Positions 35,386 to 45,953 of a stretch of DNA of 64,000 bases are shown in pieces. Positions within the stretch are counted from its first letter, which is position 1, and every line of letters starts with the position of its first letter. The position numbers were made by a program, and so were the translations under genes. The notes below the pieces were generated by a model that saw only the letters and a program-made list of their open reading frames with translations, did not search any database and was not told the DNA's origin. This DNA comes from Pseudisothecium myosuroides (Eukaryota; Streptophyta; Bryopsida; Hypnales; Lembophyllaceae): the NCBI GenBank assembly GCA_951799445.1, contig OX637296.1, forward strand, positions 14,508,001-14,572,000, in the 5' to 3' direction.

Positions 35386-35473
35386 AAGACCGTTGGCTTC
35401 CGTCCTGTGTGACAGCCTTCCCGCGTTTTAGTATACCCTACCGTTGGGACACTCGTCTTTCGTCCTGTGTGCC
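35386..35473 (+). repeat. Short direct repeats in the piggyBac 5' region
   Basis: ACCGTTGG followed by CGTCCTGTGTG occurs at about 35,389-35,412 and again at 35,441-35,472. The two blocks lie about 300 bp inside the left end. They could be subterminal transposase or promoter sites, but this is only inference from position. Confidence 0.4.
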
Positions 35474-35949
35474 ACTCAAGACTCTTCTCTCTCCGGCGGC
35501 TTAGAAACAATATTGTAATCTGGCGAGGACAATGGGTCTGTACTATCGTGCGAGATTGCACCGAGACGCTGTGGTCAGGCTTTGGATTCGGACCAGGACG
35601 AATGAGTAGGGCGAGTGGAATCGAGCAAGGACGTCTGAGGAGGGCGAGTGGAAATTCGATTCAGGGCGAGGGTTTCGGTTGGCGATGGCGACAATCGCTT
35701 GAGTAAAAGGAGTGGAAAATTGGGGGGAAGCAAGGGTTAGAGGTCTGGCGATGGCGACTGCTGAGCGGACGAGGCGGCGAAGTTGGCGAGGTCACAATCC
35801 GTGGCCAGGACCTGGTTACTTTCGACTCATCAATCGGAGTAGTGGAGTTTTGGGGCGGATTGCTGCCCATTTTGGGAGAGGCGCACTACTTCTAATCCTT
35901 GAAGTAGTGCTTTGGGGCGTACCTGCGGCAGTTCAGCGAAACAGACGCC

Positions 35950-36753
35950 ATGGCCAATTTATGCAGCATGTTAGGGTGCCAATTCCCAAACTCGAGAGCG
36001 GAGCAAGCTGCCTCGTTGCACAGTTGGCTTCTAAGCATTGACGCAAGTGAGGATCAATCAAAGCGCATTTTGAATTGTCTGGACGATGGTCACTTGTTAG
36101 CCCTACCTCGGTGCGAGAAGATACATCGCTTGCCAAATGTCGTGAGGGCTACCAATTTCAGGATTCTGTTTTATAGCAACATTGCGTATATTTTAGGGTG
36201 GAAGAAGCGTCGTGATTTTCCTGACAACATTTTCCGGATTGCAAGGGAGTTGTGGCCAGACGAGAATGAGCATCCAATTGACGGTCAAAGAGTCTGCCCG
36301 CCTAGCGGCGCAAGGGAGGCTAACGTTGAGGTCTCCGGCATGCAAACGCCGAGTAAAGCGAAGGGAGAGAGAGCGGGTGAAGGCAACGCCAGAATTGGGC
36401 GCAAGCAGTGTGGGGGAGGATTCAAATCTGCCTCCCCTGTCGCCAGTGGGAGCAACCTGCAACAGCCCGGTGACGACTTCATCTCCCCTAATTCGGCCAC
36501 CAAGAAATCGGAGGAGGCTCGAGTTGTTCGCCGTCGATTCGCCAGTAGAAGCACAGGAGATCCAAGCGATTCAAAGTCCGCCACAAGCATGCAATCCACC
36601 GCAAGCTCCAAACATCGGAGAAAAAAGGAATTCTGCCGCAAAAGGGCGGAAGACAAGTACACGATTGAAGGGGAGGCCAAAGGGCAATGCAGGACTGGTG
36701 GGCGAACAGTTGGAGGGGGGAGAGGGGAGGGGGATCAATCCCCTGCCCTCTAA
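35950..36753 (+). CDS. 267-codon ORF overlapping the start of the transposase ORF in another frame
   Basis: The first 110 residues (beginning MANLCSMLGCQFPNSRAEQA) have ordinary amino-acid composition with a W-L-L-S-I-D segment and ILGWKKRRDFPDNIFRIARE near residues 80-100, and look like a folded domain. Beyond about residue 115 the frame becomes low-complexity and overlaps the basic N-terminal part of the transposase ORF. It could supply the true N-terminus of the transposase through splicing or a frameshift, be a separate small protein, or be partly chance. No homologue is recognised. Confidence 0.4.
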   Translation: MANLCSMLGCQFPNSRAEQAASLHSWLLSIDASEDQSKRILNCLDDGHLLALPRCEKIHRLPNVVRATNFRILFYSNIAYILGWKKRRDFPDNIFRIARELWPDENEHPIDGQRVCPPSGAREANVEVSGMQTPSKAKGERAGEGNARIGRKQCGGGFKSASPVASGSNLQQPGDDFISPNSATKKSEEARVVRRRFASRSTGDPSDSKSATSMQSTASSKHRRKKEFCRKRAEDKYTIEGEAKGQCRTGGRTVGGGRGEGDQSPAL

Positions 36754-39472
36754 AACAAGAGGCGATTATGCTTTGGTAGGGCGAGTGGGGCGTGGAAGGG
36801 GTGGGGATGACACTGCAGTGGGTGTCCAGGGAATCCAAAAAAGGGGGATGGGTCGCGGCAGGGGTGGGCTAGAAGTTTTGATTTCCAGTGAAGAAAGGGA
36901 AGCACAATTGGGAAACCTGGCTGGAAGGGGGCGAGGGCGTGGACGGGGGAAGAAAGGAGGCAAGCCTAAGGGCACGGCAACACCACAATTGACGGAGTTT
37001 GGGACGCCACCTGGGTGGTTCGGACCGGAAATTCATGTGGAAAAGCAACATACACCGCGGCCAGTTCGGAACAATGTCTCCGTGAACCTTGTGTTCAGGA
37101 TGGCGGATGAGCGCCATGGTTTACACAGACTGCAATTACATGAGACGGAGGGTGGAGATGATCAATTGGACCCGTTTGGTGCAGACAACCACTACGGGAC
37201 GCCTGCCTTGGTGGATTGTAAGGAAACACCCGGCTCTGGCTGCGACAGCGCCGAGCGTCTCCGCATGATTCGGGAAGGCAAACGCGCCATTTCGTTTGCC
37301 TCGGACATGAGCAGTCCTGCACGAGATCGCACCAGCCGTGACTGGTACAACTCCTGTGGCGATGAGGGAGACTGCATGCACGTTCGTCGTGTGGACGGTG
37401 CGTTGGTTGAGGATGGCACACCAATAGTTACGCATGTCTGGGTGCCTCGTTCGTCATTGGGGTTGAGTCCAGTTGAGGGGGTGGAAAACCTACTGTTTGG
37501 AGAGGTTCTGCGAGAATTTCAGCACTCCATTACAGGTGCGCCTACGTACAAGGTTGATTTTGGGGGTGTATTGGGAGAACATGCCATTCCAAAGGCAAAT
37601 TGTGAGCCCCATGTTGAAGTGGACTTACCTGCTGCTGATGTGCTGGCTGTGGGATTGGAGGGCGGAATCAGCGAACCAAACCAGAGGGCAACTCAAGACA
37701 GTACCTTTACATTGGATCTTCCACGTTATCTCGAGGATGAAGCAGAGGATAGCGGTGAAGAGGCAAGTGACCCAGATTGGGAGGCAGACTTCATCGATTG
37801 GCAAGGCAACTCGGACTCAGGTAACTCCGACTGGGTCATTGATGATGAGGGGAGTGACCCTGAAGTTGTAGAAGATAGCATCCTTTCCCAGCCTGATATT
37901 GATTTCGAGTCCTTAGAATTTGAGCACCGTTATGCCCCACAGCATTGGGAAGAGCTGAGTACAACACTTTTGCCAGACCGAGTCCCATTCACTGGACCAA
38001 GTCCCGGGCCTGTGAAACGTCTTAGTAGGCGTCCCGTGAAAGTGCATGAATTCTTTGAGCCCTATTGGCCATTAGAGACGCTGAACCGAATTTGTCAGCA
38101 AACGAACTTGTATGCCAGATCTCCAAGGTACCGTAACCCTCTGAAAACCAATGGTGGTTTGAATTGGGAAGATGTGTCGCCCCAGGAACTAAGGTGTTGG
38201 CTGGGCATTTGTATACGGATGGGACTGAAGAAGCTCCCAAACCTTCGTCTATACTGGGACCGTAGGAGTTTTTTCGGTTGTCCCCTTATCAGGGCTGCTA
38301 TGCGTAGAGCCAGGTTCGAGAAGATATGTAGGAATATTCACCTGGTTGAGAATGCTACCTTAGTGACCGACAAGGCAAATCCCAGTTACGATAAGATCGC
38401 CAAAGTGCGATGGTTGATAGAATCTTTTGTGTCAGCTTGCAAGCGCCTATATAATTGTGAGAAGTATATATGTGTTGACGAGATAATGATACCCTATCGT
38501 GGAAAGAGGTGCAATATAAAGCAGTACATGAAGAATAAACCTGTCAAATACGGGATAAAGGTTTGGTGTTGTGCCAATTCAAAGTCTAGATATGTTTATG
38601 ATTTAGAGGTGTACACTGGCCGCAAAGGAGAGAAGAGTGAGAAGGACCTTGGCCGGAAGGTAGTCTTGTCCTTAGTGTCTGGCTTGAAGGGACTAGGTCA
38701 TGTGGTAGTGACAGATAGATTTTTCACTTCACCACGACTTTTCGATGACCTCTTGAAGGTCGGTTTCCTTGCCACTGGGACGGTTATGACCAATAGAGTG
38801 GGTATGCCACCAAGCATGGCAACGTATACTCACGTAGCTGGTGAGAGGGGTGGGGTTATTGCTCAAATGCATAGGTCACGCCGCATGGCATCTATAGTTT
38901 GGTTCGATGCGATACCTGTGTGTCTACTTAGCACATCAATGGACCCGATACGAGAGAACACATTGTGTTTGCGGTGGATTAGGGGTAAAGGCCGGTCAGA
39001 GTTTCACACGTCTCCTATAGTTCTTGAGTACCAAGAAATGATGCGTGGGGTTGATCTGGTAGACCAATGTCGCCAGGAGTATACAGGTCAACTTCGAAGC
39101 CATAAGTGGTGGCATAGGTTGCTACTTTTCATCTTAGATACAAGCCTCGGGAATGCATACATTCTGTACAAAACTCACGCGGTAGCTGCTGGACAAAAGC
39201 GGGTGATGACTAGGGTTGCCTTCCATTACGAGGTTGCTAACTATTTGTGCGACCCTGAGGTGCGGCCTGGACGTACCGGTGCAGCCTTCAACCGCAGCAG
39301 CAGCGGTCTCCATTACTCTGTCAGGCACGAGCGTCTGCGTGCAAAGTGTGTGATATGTGGTCGCAAACAGATTCGTTACTGCCCTGGGTGTGGGGGAGCG
39401 TACATGTGTGAAGGCAAATGTTACGTGAAGGTTCATACTATTCCGAAATATGCTGCAAAAATATTGAAGTGA
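36212..39472 (+). CDS. piggyBac-type transposase, 1,086 aa, catalytic residues intact
   Basis: This enzyme cuts and pastes its element at TTAA sites. The DDE_Tnp_1_7-type domain covers about residues 610-1010. Catalytic aspartates are visible at D756 (in CVDEIMIPYRGK), D835 (in VVTDRFFTS) and D948 with D951 (in MRGVDLVDQ); spacings of 79 and 113 are close to those of the moth enzyme (78 and 101). A Cys-rich C-terminus (about 1045-1075: C-x2-C, C-x2-C and further C/H) matches the family's end-binding zinc domain. The N-terminal 600 residues are unusual: a basic stretch near 45-55, Gly-Arg-rich blocks at about 188-253 and an acidic stretch at about 510-560. Known enzymes are nearer 600 aa. An in-frame stop at 36,194-36,196 lies just upstream of the first ATG; an earlier start could arise only through splicing or a frameshift from the ORF at 35,950. 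Confidence 0.92.
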   Translation: MIFLTTFSGLQGSCGQTRMSIQLTVKESARLAAQGRLTLRSPACKRRVKRRERERVKATPELGASSVGEDSNLPPLSPVGATCNSPVTTSSPLIRPPRNRRRLELFAVDSPVEAQEIQAIQSPPQACNPPQAPNIGEKRNSAAKGRKTSTRLKGRPKGNAGLVGEQLEGGEGRGINPLPSKTRGDYALVGRVGRGRGGDDTAVGVQGIQKRGMGRGRGGLEVLISSEEREAQLGNLAGRGRGRGRGKKGGKPKGTATPQLTEFGTPPGWFGPEIHVEKQHTPRPVRNNVSVNLVFRMADERHGLHRLQLHETEGGDDQLDPFGADNHYGTPALVDCKETPGSGCDSAERLRMIREGKRAISFASDMSSPARDRTSRDWYNSCGDEGDCMHVRRVDGALVEDGTPIVTHVWVPRSSLGLSPVEGVENLLFGEVLREFQHSITGAPTYKVDFGGVLGEHAIPKANCEPHVEVDLPAADVLAVGLEGGISEPNQRATQDSTFTLDLPRYLEDEAEDSGEEASDPDWEADFIDWQGNSDSGNSDWVIDDEGSDPEVVEDSILSQPDIDFESLEFEHRYAPQHWEELSTTLLPDRVPFTGPSPGPVKRLSRRPVKVHEFFEPYWPLETLNRICQQTNLYARSPRYRNPLKTNGGLNWEDVSPQELRCWLGICIRMGLKKLPNLRLYWDRRSFFGCPLIRAAMRRARFEKICRNIHLVENATLVTDKANPSYDKIAKVRWLIESFVSACKRLYNCEKYICVDEIMIPYRGKRCNIKQYMKNKPVKYGIKVWCCANSKSRYVYDLEVYTGRKGEKSEKDLGRKVVLSLVSGLKGLGHVVVTDRFFTSPRLFDDLLKVGFLATGTVMTNRVGMPPSMATYTHVAGERGGVIAQMHRSRRMASIVWFDAIPVCLLSTSMDPIRENTLCLRWIRGKGRSEFHTSPIVLEYQEMMRGVDLVDQCRQEYTGQLRSHKWWHRLLLFILDTSLGNAYILYKTHAVAAGQKRVMTRVAFHYEVANYLCDPEVRPGRTGAAFNRSSSGLHYSVRHERLRAKCVICGRKQIRYCPGCGGAYMCEGKCYVKVHTIPKYAAKILK

Positions 39473-40731
39473 CGTTTTGTTGCAGGTTTCCGTGAAGAGA
39501 GTCCGGTGTGCTTGGCGGGGGTGGGGGCTTCTTTGCTTCCTTCGCCGGAAGAGTCTTTTGGGGGGCGAATTCTTAGCCACCTGGAGGGCGAATTCTCAGC
39601 GGAGACTGTGTCGTATTTAGGTTGGCTTGGCTCTTTGTAGCAGGTGAAGTCTTTTTTGCATAGGTGACCTTGCTTTTGTTTTGCAGGCCTTTTTGATTTT
39701 AGTGGTAGTCTGTCGTTTTGGAAGCAGCAGTGTAGGATTTTAGCCAATGCAGTTTTGTAGAACTTTGCCTTGGGCCTGCTTTGAACTGCCTGTTGAGCGG
39801 CTGAACTTTACTGTGTGTGCACCTTGTTTTTGGGAAGACTTTCAAATTTGATACCATGCCGCGCCCAATGGTCTTATGGGTTATTGCCCTTTTAGATCGC
39901 GTGAGATCCCAAATAGTTCGTTGCTCATATTCACGACGCATTGGCAGTTTCCGTTGTCTTCTGGAGTGCTAGTACCACCCAACAGTCTACCTGGGCCGTT
40001 TGCCGGACAAAGTGGCTTGAAGTCCCGCGAGAAACGGTTAGTAAAGCTGTCTCGTTGGCGCTGACCGAGCTCGTCCGCCCAGCCAGCACAGGTTTCCCGC
40101 GTGCCAGAGGATAGGGTTATCAGTAGCCACGGGTGCTTCCCGCTGCGGCCACCCACTCCTTCACCGGGTGACCCGCATGCTCGACTTGTTGCTTGATTTT
40201 AGGAAAATTGAACCGTGCGATTTGGCCAAAATTTTTTGAGTACCTTAGGATGATGACGAATGTGTTGCCCACCGCTTGGATTGTGGTCCGTGACTGTGCA
40301 CATTTTTCAGTTTATTTCGAAGTTCATTTGGCAGGCACGGCCAATGTTCGACACATGTTACTTCGGCATGTTTGGTATCAAAGAACGTGTTGTTTTCCAC
40401 CCCAATAAATTCGCCTACCTGATGAACACTCGAATCCCCATCGAATTGACCAATTCACGCCTCATTATTTCCCTTCGCTGAAGCATTAGCTTCATCAAAG
40501 CGCACAGCATTGCCAAAAAGTACGTGATTCGGCACCCAAGTGTACTCTTTCGCACGTGCATCTGGTGTACTTATGAGCAAAATTTCCATTCTCCAAAAAT
40601 TTCAGCAGCAAACCTTCATAGCATACTCACAATCCGTCCGGTTGCATATTGTAAAACAACAGCAGGCTGAATTCTATAATTCACAACGTCAACGCATGTC
40701 TCCCGAGTATGATCCTGCCAGGAAACTCTAG
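39473..40731 (+). other. 3' non-coding part of the piggyBac element
   Basis: About 1.26 kb between the transposase stop and the right terminal repeat. GGGCGAATTCT occurs twice near 39,563-39,600. The ORFs at 39,876-40,481 overlap in different frames and show no motif. The stretch probably holds the 3' UTR, polyadenylation site and subterminal sites. Confidence 0.5.
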
Positions 40732-40744
40732 GGTCGTTTAGGGG
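40732..40744 (-). repeat. Right terminal inverted repeat of the piggyBac element
   Basis: GGTCGTTTAGGGG precedes TTAA. Its reverse complement matches the left end at 11 of 13 positions. Confidence 0.85.
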
Positions 40745-40748
40745 TTAA

Positions 40749-41406
40749 TGCACGCTCCGTTTTACAGCCTCCTACCTTATCTCTCTTCAGCAATGAAATT
40801 CCATTTCATTTGTTTCAAAAATAATAATATAATATATCATTAAAATTGATTTTCCGAAGGCAGTGCAATTAGGGACTTAGGGAGGATTGGATGTACTGGT
40901 AAATCTTGGTCCCTTGTTTACCACCTGTTGCTCAGCATGGAATCTCAGCAATTTATAGTAACTTACTGGTGAATGGATAACCCCACATGCAACACTGCAA
41001 CAGTACTCTGGAGTATTGCAATTGATGAGATTCCATCAATAAATTACCAGAAGTACTATTTGTCTTTATAGTTAATGCATGAAACTGCTCATTCATTGGA
41101 TGTGGATCAATTTTCAAACCATCAATTTCATAAGTGGGTGGAATTGGGAAAAAAATTGGTTGCATTTTGAAACCATGATTGGAAAAAACCTAGTGAAAAA
41201 AATCTGATAAACTTGAGTAAAAATATAGAAAAAAAAACCCGATGCGGTACTTGAAGAAATGGTTCAGTATGGGAATTGAAGGAAAATGGCTAGTGAAATT
41301 CAAATAATATCCTAAACATTGTACAAGTGGGTGTAAATTGAGCAACCAATTTGTATAGGTAAATTTGAGCAACTTGTTCTTGCCGTAGAGAAGGTGGTAG
41401 TGTTAT
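40749..41406. other. AT-rich flank with a retroelement-like fragment
   Basis: AATGAAATTCCATTTCATTTGTTTC followed by an A-rich run near 40,793-40,840 resembles the ends near 41,540 and 45,850 and may be another retroelement tail. No gene recognised. Confidence 0.4.
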
Positions 41407-41568
41407 TTGGAACAAAAAGGGTCCCCCCTCTTCTTTGCTCACTTAGTTGGTTCTTCTTGTTGGTTCAATTTTTGTTTGCTCTTATCTCTTCATTGTCCAG
41501 CCTCTTCTGGCTTGGTTGTTATGTATGGTGGGTTTTTCCATTTGTTTAAAAAAAAAAAAAAAAAAAAA
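41407..41568 (+). mobile_element. Retroelement 3' end with poly-A
   Basis: A less AT-rich segment ends in CCATTTGTTT and about 20 A residues (41,548-41,568), consistent with target-primed insertion of a truncated LINE or SINE. ORFs crossing the poly-A are artefacts. Confidence 0.5.
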
Positions 41569-43219
41569 TTGTATAAGAGAACAACATTCAACAAGTTCTC
41601 GGAGCTATTTTGGTAATTTGCCTCTCCTTTATAAAAAGAGCCAAGGGGGGGTTCCAAGGGCACTGGTTGCATCCTCTCCTTATTAAAATCTCTTGGATCA
41701 TTTCCTCTAAAATCAAATTCTCACTAGTTTCTTTCTTTCAACTTCAAATTTGCAAATACTACAAATCATTCTCTTTCAAAGATATGTTGATTTTTGAAAC
41801 TTAACTTTAAATTTCAGTACATCGGGCAAACATGGACAACGGAGTATAGGCTAGCTGCTACGACTAACCCTAAAGCGATAACCATCCCTGCCTTGTTCAA
41901 GCACTCCAAGTCCCTCACCGGCCAATCCTAAAGCAGTACCTACCTTGTATATATCTATCTCCAACAACACGGGTATTAGCCTTGGATTTGAAAAATGTGG
42001 CTAGAGAATTAACAAGGCTTTAACCAAGTTTGTGGAAATAATCAATAGCATGAATCCAAGACCAAATCTGAATGAGCAAGGAGAGTGTAATCTAGTAGCT
42101 TGCAAAGAATCATATTGCCAATTCTTCAATCAAGTGAAAGAATTTTTATTGTACAAGAAAATTCATGCTCATCTTGTCATTATCTTTTAAATATGGTATT
42201 ATTGAACAAACAGATTCTTAAAACATAGTCTATGTTGACTATGAAAAATGCCTACAAAAAACCCACAATTGTCTAAAAAGGATCATGTTTGTCTTCTTGT
42301 CAATCATTTATTTTGTTTACACACTCTATATTTACACTACTATAAGTGAATAGTAAGATTAGCACTTTCTGCCAAATATATAAATAATTTCTTGAAAACT
42401 ATCGCACCCAATTTTAAAATGATTTTCTATAGACCCTACATTACATCCACAAAATTATTGACAAAACTTTCTACCGTAGAAATCTAAGGTGAACTTGCAT
42501 ATTACCTCTTCATTCCAATTCCGCAATTCATATACATGTGGTGTGTATTTTACTTCTAGAATGTACACCTAGGTGATAGAAGGACAAAATTGAAATAAAA
42601 ATAGTGATATGATGGTTCACTTTCAGGTCTTTACATCCATAATCAATACTATTGTAGCTTCCTAGTAGCTTAGACAACTTTCTGCCTAATGATTAATTAA
42701 AGTACAAAAAATAATTAGTCAATCCAAAAAATAACATATTTAAATCATGCATTTTTAAAGTATAATTAAAATATAAGGTAGGCATTCATCCAAGTTGTTT
42801 TTACAATTTTTGAATGGTTGCTACTACTTCCTTTAAGGTGACCCCCATTTATCGAAGCGCTTGTTTTTACTTCTAAATTCCAAACTCTCTACCTTGTATG
42901 TGAGTTTTGCTAAGTATTAGGGTTTGTTGCGTTGAAAGATATATTTTGTTTGTGAGAGATTGTGCTTTAGAATGGTCAAAATGGTGGCACAAGAGCTTTG
43001 CAATGTATGTTTACATTCATCGACAAAGTAGAGATGCAAGATTGTGTGAAGCGAGTTGAATTTCTATGAGTTTAACAGGCAATCATTTAATATAAACATA
43101 TTTTTTGGGACGAATTAGGTTAGTAATTTAATTTTTTTTTTTAAACCAAGTTGAGCCTAGGAAGCTATGGTACGCAAAATGTGATACCTCCAACATCACA
43201 AAAAACTAAATATCGATTA
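41569..43219. other. AT-rich stretch with one weak inverted-repeat element
   Basis: An imperfect inverted repeat of about 140 bp at 42,487-42,627 begins AAGGTGAACTTGCATATTAC and ends with a diverged inverse ending GTTCACTTT; it resembles the TA-AGGTA-type miniature elements. Otherwise no gene or element is recognised. Confidence 0.45.
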
Positions 43220-43796
43220 TTAACCCCTAAAGGACCAGGGGGGTGTCCAGATTTCCAAAATTGTGATGATCTATTATAAAATGCAACTTAGAACAATATT
43301 TTAATGATGATTCTCAAACTATAGTTGTAAAATAAGATTTATAGATCACATCCATACGGTTAGATCAACAATTACACAATATAATACTTTAGAATAAAAT
43401 TTGAAACCAGAAATTGGAAATTCCCTCTAAAATCAATTGCAGATTGAATATTTATGATTTTTACAAGAATTTTTTTTCTATGAGTTCAAAATGCTAAATT
43501 CTAATCATAGTGATATTTAAAGAATTTTATTTTATTTTTTGATTCAAGTTGTTTTTGAAGGGTCATTTATTGAATTGAAAAAGTTATTTTTTGAGGTTAG
43601 ACCTCCCGATACCTTTTGAATCATAGAATATTTGCAAAGCAAAATCTTTATAATGTGAACTGTACAAATGTTAAAGAACTAATACAAGAATTTTCAAAAA
43701 AAATTGATGGATGAAAAAATGCATTTTGGTGAGTTTGGGATGTGTTTCCGTTCATTTATTGTTCAAAATCTGCACTCATGGTCATTAAAGGGTTAA
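43220..43796. mobile_element. piggyBac-type non-autonomous element, 577 bp (family B)
   Basis: TTAA flanks both ends (43,220-43,223; 43,793-43,796). The left end CCCCTAAAGGACC pairs with the diverged right end GGTCATTAAAGGG. The interior does not match family A by eye and has no transposase ORF. Confidence 0.7.
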
Positions 43797-44562
43797 TACA
43801 AAACTTGAAAGCCTAAAGTTGGTTTTAGGTACATCCAAAGACAATACTTTGAATAATGACAACTTGTTCATATAGTGTCTGAATAGTGTACTCTAAAGTG
43901 TTCTAAGATCCTATTTTGTTTGCCAATAAGATCATACAAAATACATTTATGTTTAACAATAGTAACTATTGCTTAGTTGTAATTAGTGATGGTTGTAGGT
44001 TTGCAAACTTTAGTTTTCTTTTTTCTTTGCATAAGAAAGTTCGCTATATGACATGCTCTACAGGGGTGATGCAAAAATAAAGTTAAGGTAGTAGTTTAAA
44101 CGTAAAGTGCATTCAAGGCGGGACTAGGAGCCGGAGTTTGGAAAAAATATAGGATGAAACTTGCTGGAGCACAAAAACTCAAGGTCGATAGAATTTGGTG
44201 TCGTGTTTGCTTTGTATTGTTCTTAATTAAGCCTCCCTTTGACACCCGTCTACAAACACAAGACGAACTTTACAATTAACTCTAGTGTAATCTAAAAGCA
44301 TTAATTAACACTGAGGTACATTTTTTTTTCTTTGATGTAGCACTAGTGTACATTTTGGGAGGTGTTTGCTTTAAGTGACCATTGCATTTCAACTTGAAAA
44401 ATTTGTAACTAATTCCACAAAGGTCCAAAAATTATGAAATGACTTGGATTAGATGCCAATTCTATATTTCTTCATACAAAAATTTACGTGGAACTTTTTT
44501 CCAAGAGATTTGCTTCCCCCGAAAGGCAATCAACTTCTAAAAGATTGACTTGTAGAGCAAAC
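43797..44562. other. AT-rich non-coding sequence
   Basis: No gene recognised. The part near 44,390-44,480 resembles 23,200-23,290 and 44,700-44,800, a dispersed motif found in several miniature elements. Confidence 0.4.
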
Positions 44563-44564
44563 TA

Positions 44565-44891
44565 AGGTAGGAGGTCCTTAAATGGAGCGGGCATTAAAAT
44601 GGAGCCCTAACTGAAATGTAAACTGTTTGTACATGTTATTTTTTCATAGCCTTCATCAATGTACAGACTGTGTGCATTTTAGCTAGGGCACCATTTTAGA
44701 GCCCTATGCCATTTCAACTTCAAATTTTTTTAACTAATTCAAAAAAGCATGAAAAAATATGAAACGACTTGGGTTAGATGTTAGTTGAATCTGTTTTTCA
44801 AGGAAAATTGACTGAAAAAAATTTCAAGATATTTCACCTCCTCAAAATTCAGTTCCAGCCCTTAAATGCTCCATTATAGGACCTCCTACCT
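44565..44891. mobile_element. TA-flanked miniature element with AGGTAGGAGGTCC ends, 327 bp
   Basis: AGGTAGGAGGTCCTTAAATG at the left and the inverse of GGACCTCCTACCT at the right are flanked by TA at 44,563-44,564 and 44,892-44,893. The AGGTAGG start is shared with the palindromic 136-bp elements. An inner inverted repeat (AAAATGGAGCCCTA with TAGGGCACCATTTTA) suggests a compound or nested structure. Confidence 0.7.
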
Positions 44892-45173
44892 TACTTTACT
44901 CTTGACTAACGGACTATGTACTCACACTGGTTCTAGCCAATGTATAGCTTAAATGAGGTTGTTTGTTTTGTTTATTTGTTAAAGTAAGATCTCCAAATCA
45001 TGCATCCCCCGATTGTGTTCTTAGTACCATCGGAAAGCTATCTACAAGGAGAGGTGCACGGACTTTTTTTTTGTGGCATTTTGACTCACAGTGTGAAAGT
45101 TATTGAATTACTTTTATTTTCATTTTATTGTATTGTGGTAACGGCACAAGGTGCACCAATATACTCTGAACTA

Positions 45174-45337
45174 AGATAAACTACCCGTCCATTCCAAACC
45201 AAATGGGAGCAAGCTCATTGTAAACTAAATTAAGTCAATGGTGGCTGGACATTCTAATTCTGAAATGTACACCACTAACATAATTCACCCCACAATGGGC
45301 TTACTCCCATTTGATTTAGAATGGGGGTAATTTACCT
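45174..45337. mobile_element. Palindromic miniature element, 164 bp
   Basis: AGATAAACTACCCGTCCATT at the left pairs with AATGGGGGTAATTTACCT at the right, flanked by TA. CAAATGGGAGCAAGC and TTACTCCCATTTG form the inner stem. It is related in layout to the AGGTAGG elements. Confidence 0.65.
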
Positions 45338-45855
45338 TAGTTCATGTAGAGTACCATACGTGAAGGTCTAGATCGGTACCTAGGTGCCAAAATCAGTGAA
45401 TATCTACATGAGATTCCCAAGGTTCTACATCACCCTCACACCATTCAAAAGATGACATGTGGCACCTTTTTTTTATAAAGAAAATGACCTAATTTTTGCT
45501 GAATCTGATCTTCACGTAGGGTCGAAGCTGCGGTTGATAATTCTAATTAAGCTGTCTGCAGTGTGAATGGGGACCCCAGTTTGGATTCCGGCTACTTGCT
45601 TGCTCCCTCCCTTTCTGTGCTGTCCATGTGATTATTGACCCATCACAAATTATTCAGCTAGGTTAGTGACAAAACGAGGCTTAAATTTGGCACCAGTGAG
45701 CCTTTCGAGATTTCCCTCCCAGTCTCACTTCAGTTTGAAGCTTTGAAATTATTTGTTGACCAGGAACGACGGGTTATTAGTCTTGGCAAAGAGGCCACAC
45801 CATGAAGATCTACAGCCCAAAACTTTGCAAGATTCTGTTTTGCAATGGAATTCCA

Positions 45856-45876
45856 TTTGTTTAAAACAAATTTAAA

Positions 45877-45947
<71 letters not shown>

Positions 45948-45953
45948 TTTCCG
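45856..45953 (+). repeat. Poly-A, (AT)n microsatellite and poly-T
   Basis: CATTTGTTT and A-rich sequence (45,856-45,893) lead into about 23 AT dinucleotides (45,894-45,939) and a T run. The left part resembles a retroelement poly-A tail from which the microsatellite may have grown. Two ORFs on opposite strands read through it and are low-complexity artefacts. Confidence 0.9.

Larger units (their letters stand above)
35117..40748 (+). mobile_element. Apparently complete piggyBac-type DNA transposon, 5,632 bp
   Basis: The element is flanked by TTAA at 35,117-35,120 and 40,745-40,748, the target duplicated by piggyBac elements. Terminal inverted repeats read CCCCTAAATGTCC on the left and, inverted, CCCCTAAACGACC on the right (11 of 13 identical). 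It encodes a full-length piggyBac-type transposase (36,212-39,472). The 5' region of about 1.1 kb and the 3' region of about 1.3 kb are GC-richer than the flanks. Intact ends, intact flanks and an open frame indicate a young, possibly autonomous copy. The superfamily is best documented in animals; I recall few reports from land plants. Confidence 0.9.

Noticed and set aside
36285..37435. Minus-strand ORFs of 70-131 codons under the transposase gene
   Set aside because: They are shadows of the GC-rich transposase coding sequence, with no independent motif.
39876..40481. ORFs of 62-91 codons in the 3' part of the piggyBac element
   Set aside because: Mutually overlapping in different frames and on both strands, with no motif; more likely untranslated and subterminal sequence.
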